Source of the DNA: Acinetobacter pittii
GTDB taxonomy: Bacteria > Pseudomonadota > Gammaproteobacteria > Pseudomonadales > Moraxellaceae
DNA length: 64,000 bases
Assembly (NCBI RefSeq): GCF_034067285.1
Contig: NZ_CP139286.1
Location: 2,418,001 to 2,482,000, forward strand
Reading direction: 5' to 3'
Every line of letters starts with the position of its first letter. The stretch's first letter is position 1. Positions 7,739 to 14,323 of this stretch are shown here, one piece after another. A program made the position numbers and the translations under genes. The notes under the pieces are model-generated. The model was given only the letters and a program-made list of their open reading frames with translations. It did no database searches and was not told the DNA's origin.

Positions 7739-8569
7739 TTAATTTTCAATTGATAAAATATAATTTTTTAAAATTTCCTCATCCTTAACTAAATTAGAAT
7801 GCTTCAAATCTTCTATATATTTTTTTAATCTATCTCTTATTTTAGAATTAATCTCCGAGCCATTTATTAATTGAAGTTTAGTACTTAGATCAAATATTAC
7901 TAGTGCCGTAGCATACAATGAAAATGCTAAACTATTATTACTGTTAAACAATTCTTTTAAGTATGAATCATTTTTCATGTATTTCCAAATATCTTCATCT
8001 GGATCATTTAGTCTTGTAGATTGTATGTATGCAAAAGCAATAACAAATCCTATTTTAAATATATTCATCTCATTATCAGTAAACATCCTTTCAAATAATC
8101 TTGAATTAACGTCTGAATCTTGAATATTATTTAATATTTTCTTTTCATCATCCCCGCCATCAATTAACTGTTTTATAAAACCATTACTTGATTCAATTTT
8201 ATTTTTAGTTTCTGAAAAATGATCAAAAACTTCTGCCTTAAAATCAGTGATATCATTCTTTAGATTTTGAATATTTTCTAAAGCTTCAGCTTGTATTTGT
8301 AACTTATCTTTAATTTTTACCAGAGAATCAAGTTGAGTTGCAAAAGTTGCACTAGAATTTTTTTGTTGCTGTGATTCCACATAAGTATAGCCTATTGCAA
8401 GCACAGCCAAAATTATTGAAATTAAAGTTCCTGCAAAAGATACATATCCTAATGCACTACTATTTCCTGCAAATTGAAAAGCAACCCAAAAAATAAATGC
8501 CTCAATGATTAGCATTATTATAATAGAAAGTATCCACTCTCTAGTTGTAAATTTAGTTTTTTCGCTCAC
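7739..8569 (-). CDS. Membrane-anchored coiled-coil protein of unknown function
   Basis: 276 residues. Two hydrophobic segments (about residues 12-32 and 40-62) place the bulk of the protein in the cytoplasm. A long heptad-type coiled coil follows (about 65-135), then a helical C-terminal domain with no motif I recognise. It is much more AT-rich than the head genes, stands alone between a weak hairpin and a terminator, and is not part of the packaging cassette. This looks like a moron gene, perhaps acting in superinfection exclusion or defence; that is inference from architecture and context only. Confidence 0.6.
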   Translation of the reverse strand: MSEKTKFTTREWILSIIIMLIIEAFIFWVAFQFAGNSSALGYVSFAGTLISIILAVLAIGYTYVESQQQKNSSATFATQLDSLVKIKDKLQIQAEALENIQNLKNDITDFKAEVFDHFSETKNKIESSNGFIKQLIDGGDDEKKILNNIQDSDVNSRLFERMFTDNEMNIFKIGFVIAFAYIQSTRLNDPDEDIWKYMKNDSYLKELFNSNNSLAFSLYATALVIFDLSTKLQLINGSEINSKIRDRLKKYIEDLKHSNLVKDEEILKNYILSIEN

Positions 8570-8689
8570 AATTTCGAACTCAAATATTTAATTTAATTTC
8601 TAAATTATATAAAAAATCTTTATCTTGTTACACCTTTTATGATTTCCCCCAACTGTTTTATATCTATTTTCTACCGCAACAGTGCATAA

Positions 8690-8718
8690 AAGAGAACCTC
8701 CCGAAGGAGGTCTTTTAT
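8690..8718 (-). terminator. Rho-independent terminator
   Basis: GACCUCC-UUCG-GGAGGUU forms a stable tetraloop hairpin on the minus strand, directly behind the stop codon of the 79-residue gene; the other strand also carries a short U run. Confidence 0.75.
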
Positions 8719-8958
8719 TTAGACTCTTTGAACCTTTAACTCGTAATGAGCCAATACATTTGTGTAGACCACCACATCAAGGATTTTATACTTTTCTTCT
8801 AGCCCACTTGGAATAGTTCTAATAAGGGTATCCCCTACATTTACTGGTACTTTTATATCCTTACTAAAAATATTTCCTGGCTGTACTGTACATTGTTTCA
8901 ATTCTTTTTCTTCACCAGTTGCAGAATTGATTAATTTTAGTGTTTCTCTATTAAACAT
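8719..8958 (-). CDS. Small hypothetical phage protein (79 aa)
   Basis: 79 residues starting at ATG 8958 after an AAGGGGAU-type ribosome site. Sequence suggests a small beta-barrel (VQPGNIFSKDI, PVNVGDTLIR, KYKILDVVVY) that might bind a ligand or a protein partner. It ends immediately in front of a strong terminator and is separated from the upstream 31-codon ORF by another terminator, so it forms a single-gene transcription unit. No family recognised. Confidence 0.55.
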   Translation of the reverse strand: MFNRETLKLINSATGEEKELKQCTVQPGNIFSKDIKVPVNVGDTLIRTIPSGLEEKYKILDVVVYTNVLAHYELKVQRV

Positions 8959-9003
8959 TATTATCCCCTTATTATTGGAGATATTTTTATACCATAAAAG
9001 TGC

Positions 9004-9032
9004 AAAAAGCCCATCGTCAGATGAACTTTTTA
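9004..9032 (-). terminator. Terminator behind the 31-codon ORF
   Basis: On the minus strand a 12-bp stem of the form AAAAAGUUCAUC/GAUGGGCUUUUU (with two G-U pairs) around a UGAC loop and a U tract, starting about 10 bp beyond the small ORF's stop codon. Confidence 0.7.
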
Positions 9033-9041
9033 TTAAATCAC

Positions 9042-9137
9042 TTAGGTCTGCACTGCTACAAGCTGAGTACTAAACAGATTAATTGCCACACCATTCGCAA
9101 ACATTGATAAAGCAATAATTGAATGTTTTTTTACCAT
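9042..9137 (-). CDS. 31-residue hydrophobic peptide with strong ribosome site
   Basis: A 31-codon ORF starting at ATG 9137 with a perfect GGAGGU six bases upstream. The peptide has a basic start (MVKKH) and a hydrophobic body (residues 6-30) that could form one membrane helix. Its transcript would end at the terminator at 9004-9032, so it makes up a short independent RNA. This layout is shared by type I toxins and by small phage membrane proteins, but no antisense RNA or known family can be proved from the sequence. The frame is open upstream to 9227, but the ribosome site fixes the start. Confidence 0.45.
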   Translation of the reverse strand: MVKKHSIIALSMFANGVAINLFSTQLVAVQT

Positions 9138-9322
9138 ACGCACCTCCAGCAAACTTAATGAAACAGTTGAATAGTTAGTTAAACAAGACAACAAAAAAGA
9201 TAAGCAAAAGGCAACTAATCCTAGCACTACAAGTGGAACTGAACCACTTATGCATCCCTCTACAACAACAGACCTAAGTAATCTATTCTTTTTATTATAA
9301 CTTAAATTTTATAAAGCAAATT

Positions 9323-9352
9323 AAAAAAGCCCACAAAATAGTGAGCTTTTAT
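9323..9352 (-). terminator. Rho-independent terminator
   Basis: AAAAGCUCAC-loop-GUGGGCUUUU with U tract on the minus strand; lies behind the 73-residue gene at the end of the early replication operon. Confidence 0.7.
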
Positions 9353-9417
9353 AGAATAAGTGAATTACTATAACTTCGTCCACTGTACCACAAATATGCC
9401 ATATCGCGTCTAGACAG

Positions 9418-9639
9418 TCAATCGTCTATCAAATCACCTTTATAACCAACCATTTTCAAAGTTTCTTTAAGTGTTTTTAAATTCTCTTCAATTGAAGAAA
9501 TATTAATTGGGTTAAGGAAAAATATTGTATGTTTTTCCGTTTGTCCAACTGAAAGTACTTTTCCAAATACAACAAGATATCTTTTTACATCTTCAATCTT
9601 TTCGCAATCTAGTTTTTTAAAACGAATAGGAATTTTCAT
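9418..9639 (-). CDS. Small hypothetical phage protein (73 aa)
   Basis: 73 residues, starting ATG 9639, 9 bp beyond the stop of the Q-like gene. Predicted alternating beta strands and one helix (KIEDVKRYLVVFGKV, HTIFFLNP, ENLKTLKETLKMVG). No recognised domain. It closes the early leftward operon and is followed by a terminator, so it is probably co-expressed with the replication genes. Confidence 0.5.
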   Translation of the reverse strand: MKIPIRFKKLDCEKIEDVKRYLVVFGKVLSVGQTEKHTIFFLNPINISSIEENLKTLKETLKMVGYKGDLIDD

Positions 9640-9648
9640 TATTAAATC

Positions 9649-10086
9649 TCAGTTTCTTAATCTTTTATCATGGCCAGCTAAATAAAATCTAGCACAACTT
9701 ACCATAATCGCTGCTTGTGCTTTTGATTGATTAGTTTCGTCGGCAATTCGGCTTAATCCTTTATTTTCGACTTTATTTTTGATTAAGCAAATTAATGCAA
9801 ACTTGGTCGTAAAATCAGTTTTATCAGAGTTTAATAGACTTCGTAAAAGTGCTTGAATTTGGTCTGCCTCAAAATCATTTATTTCACATCGAATATACAA
9901 TTTTCCCTTAGGCAGTTCTTTACCTGATTCACGCATTAACCAGTAAATTTGATTGATATGCAGACCATCAGGTAAATCCCCACCCTTCATACGAACCGTT
10001 TCGCACCACGCGCCAAACTGCTCCAACCATCCATCAATAGTGTATTTAGACCAATCCATTTGTTGTGTTTTTAAAGCTACACTCAT
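9649..10086 (-). CDS. Antitermination protein Q-like
   Basis: 145 residues. The N-terminal part, DWSKYTIDGWLEQFGAWCET, has the W-x-x-x-F-G-A-W pattern at the start of phage Q-type (antiterminator) proteins, and the C-terminal part (about 105-140) reads as a helix-turn-helix, LSRIADETNQSKAQAAIMVSC, ending in a helix with LAGHDKRLR. The position is also right: the last regulatory gene of the early operon, ahead of the late accessory and packaging genes. Q proteins let RNA polymerase read through late-region terminators, several of which are visible downstream. Start overlaps the nuclease stop by 4 bp. Moderate confidence. Confidence 0.55.
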   Translation of the reverse strand: MSVALKTQQMDWSKYTIDGWLEQFGAWCETVRMKGGDLPDGLHINQIYWLMRESGKELPKGKLYIRCEINDFEADQIQALLRSLLNSDKTDFTTKFALICLIKNKVENKGLSRIADETNQSKAQAAIMVSCARFYLAGHDKRLRN

Positions 10087-10481
10087 CTTTCACTCACCAT
10101 TTTCTCTATCTGCTGAACCGCTAAACCTGACTTCACTTGCTCTGTACTGAACCGTAAAACTGTAAAACCCATCATTGCTGCTTCGTTGTATTTCTCCATA
10201 TCCCCCAAATAACCCTTACCCCTTGTATGACGTCCACCGCTCCAGATACCGCCTTCGACCTCAACCAAAATCTTTGTTCCCGTAATCAGAAAATCTGCTC
10301 TCCATTTGCGTTTTGGATAGAATTTGTATTCCTGCTCAAAACTGATCTTGCATGCTCTTAAGTGTGTTGCGAGTACCGTCTCGCCTTCACTTGGCTGTCT
10401 GGTACCTTGCTTTGCTGAACGGCGTTTCTTTGTCTTCACTGGAAATAATTCACGGTATTCAGCTAAACTCATGCTAGACAT
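10083..10481 (-). CDS. PD-(D/E)XK nuclease-like protein (second copy)
   Basis: 132 residues from ATG 10481, which has an AGAGGU ribosome site; the frame extends to 10511 without one. The core has a conserved Glu in a helix (PSEGETVLATHL), WRADFLI (catalytic Asp), ILVEVEGGIWSGGR (catalytic Glu) and a GFTVLRFS strand, a typical PD-(D/E)XK fold. Its place between initiator and Q is where lambdoid phages keep a Holliday junction nuclease (RusA or NinG types), so a junction-resolving role is a fair inference. It is related to the protein at 7163-7639. Overlaps the Q-like gene by 4 bp. Confidence 0.75.
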   Translation of the reverse strand: MSSMSLAEYRELFPVKTKKRRSAKQGTRQPSEGETVLATHLRACKISFEQEYKFYPKRKWRADFLITGTKILVEVEGGIWSGGRHTRGKGYLGDMEKYNEAAMMGFTVLRFSTEQVKSGLAVQQIEKMVSER

Positions 10482-10547
10482 GCAAACCTCTTTCAAAAGC
10501 GTAGATCTCACTTTCCAAGAGCGCTACGTTGACATGGTAGAGGTCTG

Positions 10548-11489
10548 TCATGCTGCCCCCTGCAATGTGCCTTTGAACCCAACTTGCTTGAGATACGATT
10601 CCCATTGTTTGGCCTGAACTGGATCGCTAAGCTTTACGGCGATACGTGCTGCGAGTTGATCGTAGCTTTCCCCTGCGGCTGCAAATTGACTTGCGAACTC
10701 AGGATGTTGTGAGAGTTTTTGAGCGAAGGTGTGAACCTGTTTGTCGCTGAGCTGATTTGGCTCCCCCTGCGGGACTCGAACCTGTGTTCCATTATTTGAA
10801 GTTTTAGCTTGTTCACGTGCTTGGTATTTGCCACATGCGTTGATTAACCAATCTGCAAAGTGATAATGCATGAGCTCATCACAAAGATTCTTCTCTGCAT
10901 TGTAGAGCTCAAATGCTCGAAGCTCCCGATCGAACCAAGTTGCGTTTTTGATCTGCTCGTAAGTTTCCTGATCAGTTGCCAAACGAATCTCTTCACCAAG
11001 TTTTTTCAAACTCAACCATGTTTTTTTATTTTTAGATTCATCTGATAGATTCCCTGATAGGTTCTGTGTCCCAATATTGGGACTGGTCTCGGTACCGTTT
11101 TTGGGACTGGTTGCGGTCCCAATATTGGTACTAGTACCGTTTGTGGAACCAGTACCGAAATTGGAACTAGTTCCGTTATTGGTACTAGTCCCATTTTTGG
11201 GACTGGTTAAATCATTTTCTTCACGGCCCATCACACCAATTAACTGGTAAACCTTCACACCGTTCCCCGTGATTTCACCTGTAAATCTGATTAATGAAAT
11301 TGTCTCAAGCTCATCTAATACTTTGATCACTGTTTTACGGTTAAGGACAGTGTCTTTAACCATTCGTTTAATACTTGGATAACACTTGTGGGATTCTCCC
11401 GCTCTATCAGCCAAGGCCAATAAAACGAGTCTTTGACTTGAGGTTTTCACCTCTGCTTTAAAAGCCCAAATGGTTGCGTCCAGACTCAT
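10548..11489 (-). CDS. Phage replication initiator with helix-turn-helix domain (lambda O-like)
   Basis: 313 residues. The N-terminal domain (about 1-90) is a winged helix-turn-helix of the kind found in lambda O-like initiators: WAFKAEVKTSSQRLVLLALADRA, then PSIKRMVKDTVLNRKTVIKVLDELE. The middle part (about 95-145) is a hexapeptide repeat rich in Asn-Gly-Thr, because the DNA there consists of tandem iteron-like repeats (separate entry). The C-terminal part holds a helical domain with LCDELMHYHFADWLIN that may contact the replication machinery. No helicase or loader gene follows, so the host enzyme is probably recruited. Overlaps the upstream gene by 1 bp. Confidence 0.75.
   Translation of the reverse strand: MSLDATIWAFKAEVKTSSQRLVLLALADRAGESHKCYPSIKRMVKDTVLNRKTVIKVLDELETISLIRFTGEITGNGVKVYQLIGVMGREENDLTSPKNGTSTNNGTSSNFGTGSTNGTSTNIGTATSPKNGTETSPNIGTQNLSGNLSDESKNKKTWLSLKKLGEEIRLATDQETYEQIKNATWFDRELRAFELYNAEKNLCDELMHYHFADWLINACGKYQAREQAKTSNNGTQVRVPQGEPNQLSDKQVHTFAQKLSQHPEFASQFAAAGESYDQLAARIAVKLSDPVQAKQWESYLKQVGFKGTLQGAA
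11064..11208. repeat. Iteron-like tandem repeats inside the initiator gene (putative phage replication origin)
   Basis: Seven related units of about 18 bp with consensus CCnnnnTTGGnACTnGT, in tandem on the plus strand. Several units contain small palindromes (CCAATATTGG, ACTAGT). An array of initiator-binding iterons within the initiator gene is how lambda O and its relatives mark the origin. The repeats stay in frame and so encode an NGT-rich linker, which shows that the DNA rather than the peptide is under selection. Confidence 0.65.
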
Positions 11490-11782
11490 TACTCACCAAC
11501 CTTAGGCTTTACATATCCGCCCATGTATTCAATCTTTTGAGCCTTATACAAACTCGTTTCTATTTCCCCCGCCAAATACAAAGTAATGCGGCCACAGCGA
11601 GCGAGTTCTTGTCTAAACTCTTCACGTGTAATGGCTGCATTTTTTTTGTTGTATCCACGCTTACGGAGATTTGCTTTGTTTCGTTCAAGCATTTTGTTTA
11701 GAAGATTAAGTGCTGGCTCATACCATGACTGGATACCTTCTCTGTGCTTATGTTCAGGAAGGTGTTTAAATTGCTGGTTCAT
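11489..11782 (-). CDS. Hypothetical phage early protein (97 aa)
   Basis: 97 residues, basic, with helices around SWYEPALNLLNKMLERNKANLRKRGY and ITREEFRQELARCGRITLYLA. No recognised domain. It is packed between the initiator (1-bp overlap) and the next small gene (4-bp overlap) in the early operon, so it is very likely translated and co-expressed with replication functions. Start ATG 11782. Confidence 0.6.
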   Translation of the reverse strand: MNQQFKHLPEHKHREGIQSWYEPALNLLNKMLERNKANLRKRGYNKKNAAITREEFRQELARCGRITLYLAGEIETSLYKAQKIEYMGGYVKPKVGE

Positions 11783-12054
11783 GACACCTCCGCCCGCGCT
11801 AATTCTTCTGCATTTAATCGACGTTTTGCTTCTAACTCAGCAATTGATGCCGATCTAAAGAATTGAACTGGTAGAGCTAACTGCTTACCGTACGCTGACT
11901 TAACAAAAAGTCGTTTAGGTGTGCTGTAGTAAAATCCAAACACTTCAAAAATTTCGTTATGTTCCAGTTCATTAAGAACCACCATGTCCCCTACTACAAA
12001 TTCTTCTGAGTTGAGTTCGATTGGTTGTTCTGATAAATTGTTTTGCATATTCAT
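11779..12054 (-). CDS. Hypothetical phage early protein (91 aa)
   Basis: 91 residues, acidic N-terminus followed by a beta-rich middle (FVVGDMVVLNELEHNEIFEVFGFYY, LALPVQFF), which looks like a small SH3-like fold, and a charged C-terminal helix. Function unknown. Starts at ATG 12054 (alternative Met at 12048) and overlaps the next gene by 4 bp. First gene after the hairpin that follows the CII-like gene. Confidence 0.55.
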   Translation of the reverse strand: MNMQNNLSEQPIELNSEEFVVGDMVVLNELEHNEIFEVFGFYYSTPKRLFVKSAYGKQLALPVQFFRSASIAELEAKRRLNAEELARAEVS

Positions 12055-12072
12055 GGGTTCCTAAATTTATGA

Positions 12073-12108
12073 ATACAAAACCACTCCTGTTCGCGCAGGT
12101 AGTGGTTT
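12073..12108. terminator. Hairpin between CII-like gene and the rest of the early operon
   Basis: AACCACT-CCTG-loop-CAGG-AGTGGTT with T runs on both sides. It sits where lambda has tR1, between the CII-like gene and the replication genes, and may be a site of partial early termination. Confidence 0.55.
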
Positions 12109-12109
12109 T

Positions 12110-12466
12110 TTAATATCCGAGTTTTTCTTTTTGACCGCTGATTTCGTCATGAAAAAGGTCATCCACCGTTTCAATACGGTTCATCCAGCTTTTAGACATC
12201 ACCAAAAGAGCGGCCACTCTTTCTTTATCAATGCTTTGATAATCCTTAGGTACAACCTTTAATCCAAGTAAACTCAATAGCTCGCAAAACATTTCAATTT
12301 CATTCAAGCCATTGTTTTTCTTATCTGTTTTAAGTCGTGTAATAGTGCTTGGATCAACCTTTAATTGTTCAGCAATCTCTTTCTGATTGCCTGAATCAAG
12401 ACCATGCAATATGCGAGATGCATCATTTCTGGCGCTTGCAGAGAGTTCAATTGATAATTTGCTCAT
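12110..12466 (-). CDS. CII-like transcriptional activator
   Basis: 118 residues. The part from about 13 to 55, ARNDASRILHGLDSGNQKEI followed by AEQLKVDPSTITRLK, matches the phage regulatory CII family: a helix-turn-helix with the QKEIAEQLKVDPSTITR recognition unit. In lambda CII activates the repressor and integrase promoters and so favours lysogeny. The gene is the second of the rightward early operon, directly behind the Cro-like gene, as in lambda. The C-terminal tail is charged (FHDEISGQKEKLGY), which might act as a protease tag, but this is speculation. Confidence 0.75.
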   Translation of the reverse strand: MSKLSIELSASARNDASRILHGLDSGNQKEIAEQLKVDPSTITRLKTDKKNNGLNEIEMFCELLSLLGLKVVPKDYQSIDKERVAALLVMSKSWMNRIETVDDLFHDEISGQKEKLGY

Positions 12467-12474
12467 AGTGGTTC

Positions 12475-12663
12475 CTAAGCGTTAAGTGCTTGCAGGTCTG
12501 CTTTAAGCTGACCTCCTGTTAAAACCTCAAAAGTGGCTTGAGTTCTTGGGGGAATCCCTTCTTTTTCCCACTTTGTTAGCACTGAACGTACTTTTTTTAT
12601 TTTTTTTGCTAATTGAGAGTTATTTTCGACACCGTAATAATTTCTTAATTGCTGAACATTCAT
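12475..12663 (-). CDS. Cro-like repressor
   Basis: 62 residues from ATG 12663 (the frame extends upstream to 12681, but AGGA before 12663 and the typical length favour this start). It reads MNVQQLRNYYGVENNSQLAK and then RSVLTKWEKEGIPPRTQATFE, a small helix-turn-helix of the Cro/YdaS type. It is transcribed divergently from the CI repressor across the operators at 12674-12747, and is the first gene of the early operon, so it should act as the lytic switch repressor. Confidence 0.75.
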   Translation of the reverse strand: MNVQQLRNYYGVENNSQLAKKIKKVRSVLTKWEKEGIPPRTQATFEVLTGGQLKADLQALNA

Positions 12664-12673
12664 ATTCAAAATC

Positions 12674-12747
12674 CTGAACAAATATATTCTATTAATTGAA
12701 CAATATGTTCAGGTAATTGTCAAACTTATTGTTCATAATTTTGAACA
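12674..12747. promoter_or_regulatory. Phage operator region between cro-like and cI-like genes (OR)
   Basis: Three related inverted repeats built on TGAACA: TGAACA-ATA-TGTTCA (12697-12711, perfect arms), TGTTCA-N6-TGAACA (12730-12747) and a degenerate TGAACA...ATTC (12675-12689). They lie between the start codons of the divergent regulators, and the same motifs recur at 15218-15290. They are the expected binding sites for CI and Cro. Confidence 0.75.
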
Positions 12748-12768
12748 TTACTAACTAGGGATTTGGCC

Positions 12769-13455
12769 ATGGCACAATCTGTTTCTGATAGGATTCAAAT
12801 GCGCATGAAAGAATTAGGTCTTTCTCAAGCCGATATAATGCGCGCAACCCATGCGGCTAGAGGTACCGTTTCTGGTTGGGTAAATGGAAGCAATAGTCCT
12901 AGTGCAAAACATATTGAATCATTGGCAGATTGTTTAAATACAAGTAGTACATGGCTTTTAACAGGCAAAGTAACTTCCACCCACCCTAATAAAAATATTA
13001 CTGATTCAAGTAATGTTAGAAAAATCGAGAAAGAATTAAGAAGTATTCCTATTTTTGATTATGTTCAAGCAGGGTTATTTCACGAGGTTGGCTATGATGG
13101 TATTAATCCAATAGATACTACTTGGACTACTTATGAAAACTATAAGCCAGAATGCATTTTTGCTCTAAAAGTTGAAGGCTTGAGTATGGCTCCTGATTTT
13201 ATGCCAGGTGACGAGATTGTAATTGATGCATGTTTAGAGGCTAAACCTGGATCATTTGTGATCGCTCAAGAGGTTCAACATGGTATAGCGCGAACCACAT
13301 TTAAAAAGTATCGCGTAGTTGGTGTTAATGAGTTTGGTGTTGATATTATTGAACTTGTTCCTTTAAATCCTGACTACCCAACTTACAACTCTACTCAAAT
13401 TGAAATATCAATTATAGGTGTGGTTGTTAGACACAACAGAGAATTTAAGTATTAA
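12769..13455 (+). CDS. CI-like prophage repressor with S24 peptidase domain
   Basis: 228 residues from ATG 12769 (an upstream TTG at 12763 is less likely). Residues about 6-65 form a helix-turn-helix (LSQADIMRATHAARGTVSGW). A linker precedes the LexA/S24 domain: cleavage site Ala-Gly at about 101-102 in DYVQAGLF, catalytic Ser139 in VEGLSMAP and Lys179/180 in RTTFKKY. It should keep the prophage silent and undergo RecA-stimulated self-cleavage on DNA damage. Divergent from the Cro-like gene and followed directly by the HipA-like pair, with which it is probably co-transcribed. Confidence 0.88.
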   Translation: MAQSVSDRIQMRMKELGLSQADIMRATHAARGTVSGWVNGSNSPSAKHIESLADCLNTSSTWLLTGKVTSTHPNKNITDSSNVRKIEKELRSIPIFDYVQAGLFHEVGYDGINPIDTTWTTYENYKPECIFALKVEGLSMAPDFMPGDEIVIDACLEAKPGSFVIAQEVQHGIARTTFKKYRVVGVNEFGVDIIELVPLNPDYPTYNSTQIEISIIGVVVRHNREFKY

Positions 13456-13503
13456 TTTTTAAGACCAATATTTTTGTTTTATAAATATTTAAATGGATTA
13501 TTC

Positions 13504-14322
13504 ATGATAATAGAAGAATTTATAAATGAAAACTTGTTATATGGTAGAGCTTTGATTGATCTACAAATTAGCAATAAAGGTTCAAACCCGTTATGGACGG
13601 GATTTGTTTCAACAAATCAGGGGGAATTTCCTGCCTACATTAAAAAATGCAGACAAGCGGATGGTTTATGTATTGAAATAATTAGCTCGTTATTAGGGTT
13701 AATGCTCAATATTCCTATCCCAAAGCCTATTCTTGTATTGGTTGAGCCGGGTCATCCACAAATTGCAGTTGATAAACCAACATTTCTATTTGGTTCCCAA
13801 ATGTATGACATGCCTTCTTTTGAAAGATTCTTAATGGATCATGAGCTTAGCGAAGAGTGTTTACTTGATTACTCTGGATTACCTTCAATAGTAGCGTTTG
13901 ATGAACTAATTGCCAATCCAGATAGAAATAATACAAATATTCTTTATGATGGTGACTCATTTAGATTTATTGATCACGAGAAAGCTTTTTCTATTTCACA
14001 AGATCCAAGATTGCCAATCAATGAGATGACTAAAGTTGGTAATATTTCAGATATTGTGCAGCACTATAAAGGTGAGAATGAAGTATACATTCACAAATTA
14101 ATGTCAAAAATTAAGAAGTTGATTATTGATGAAATGTCTGCGACAAATTGCGACTCACTTACTCAAAAAGCCAAAGAAAACATAATACTTAATGAATATA
14201 ATGCAATTATTGAAAGAGTGAATGGCTTTTTAACTGCTAGACATAGTCTATTGGCAGTATTAATTGAAAATGCTATAACGCCACCACAACACCCTCAGCA
14301 ATTGGATTTAATAGGAGGTTAA
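13504..14322 (+). CDS. HipA-like (HipA_2 type) protein kinase in the rex-like position
   Basis: 272 residues from ATG 13504 (the frame opens upstream at a TTG without merit). It has the elements of the HipA/PI3K-like kinase fold: a nucleotide-binding Lys in PAYIKKC (about 47-48), Glu58 in GLCIEII, a GLMLNIPIPKP helix-turn, the catalytic loop LIANPDRNNTN (Asp140, Arg141, Asn145) and the metal-binding FRFIDHE (Asp157). It lacks the N-terminal extension of classical HipA and has no HipB partner. It lies directly behind cI and is followed after 1 bp by a second gene, so the pair is expected to be expressed in the lysogen. Substrate unknown. Confidence 0.72.
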   Translation: MIIEEFINENLLYGRALIDLQISNKGSNPLWTGFVSTNQGEFPAYIKKCRQADGLCIEIISSLLGLMLNIPIPKPILVLVEPGHPQIAVDKPTFLFGSQMYDMPSFERFLMDHELSEECLLDYSGLPSIVAFDELIANPDRNNTNILYDGDSFRFIDHEKAFSISQDPRLPINEMTKVGNISDIVQHYKGENEVYIHKLMSKIKKLIIDEMSATNCDSLTQKAKENIILNEYNAIIERVNGFLTARHSLLAVLIENAITPPQHPQQLDLIGG

Positions 14323-14323
14323 G

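Noticed and set aside
11012..11194. 60-codon frame across the repeats with PVP-type repeat peptide
   Set aside because: Shadow of the initiator gene created by the iterons.
11064..11208. Possible CRISPR-like array
   Set aside because: Repeats are directly adjacent 18-bp units without unique spacers and lie inside a coding gene.
13504..14322. Classical HipBA toxin-antitoxin
   Set aside because: No HipB gene upstream; the gene before it is the S24-type phage repressor, and the kinase lacks the N-subdomain 1 of HipA.
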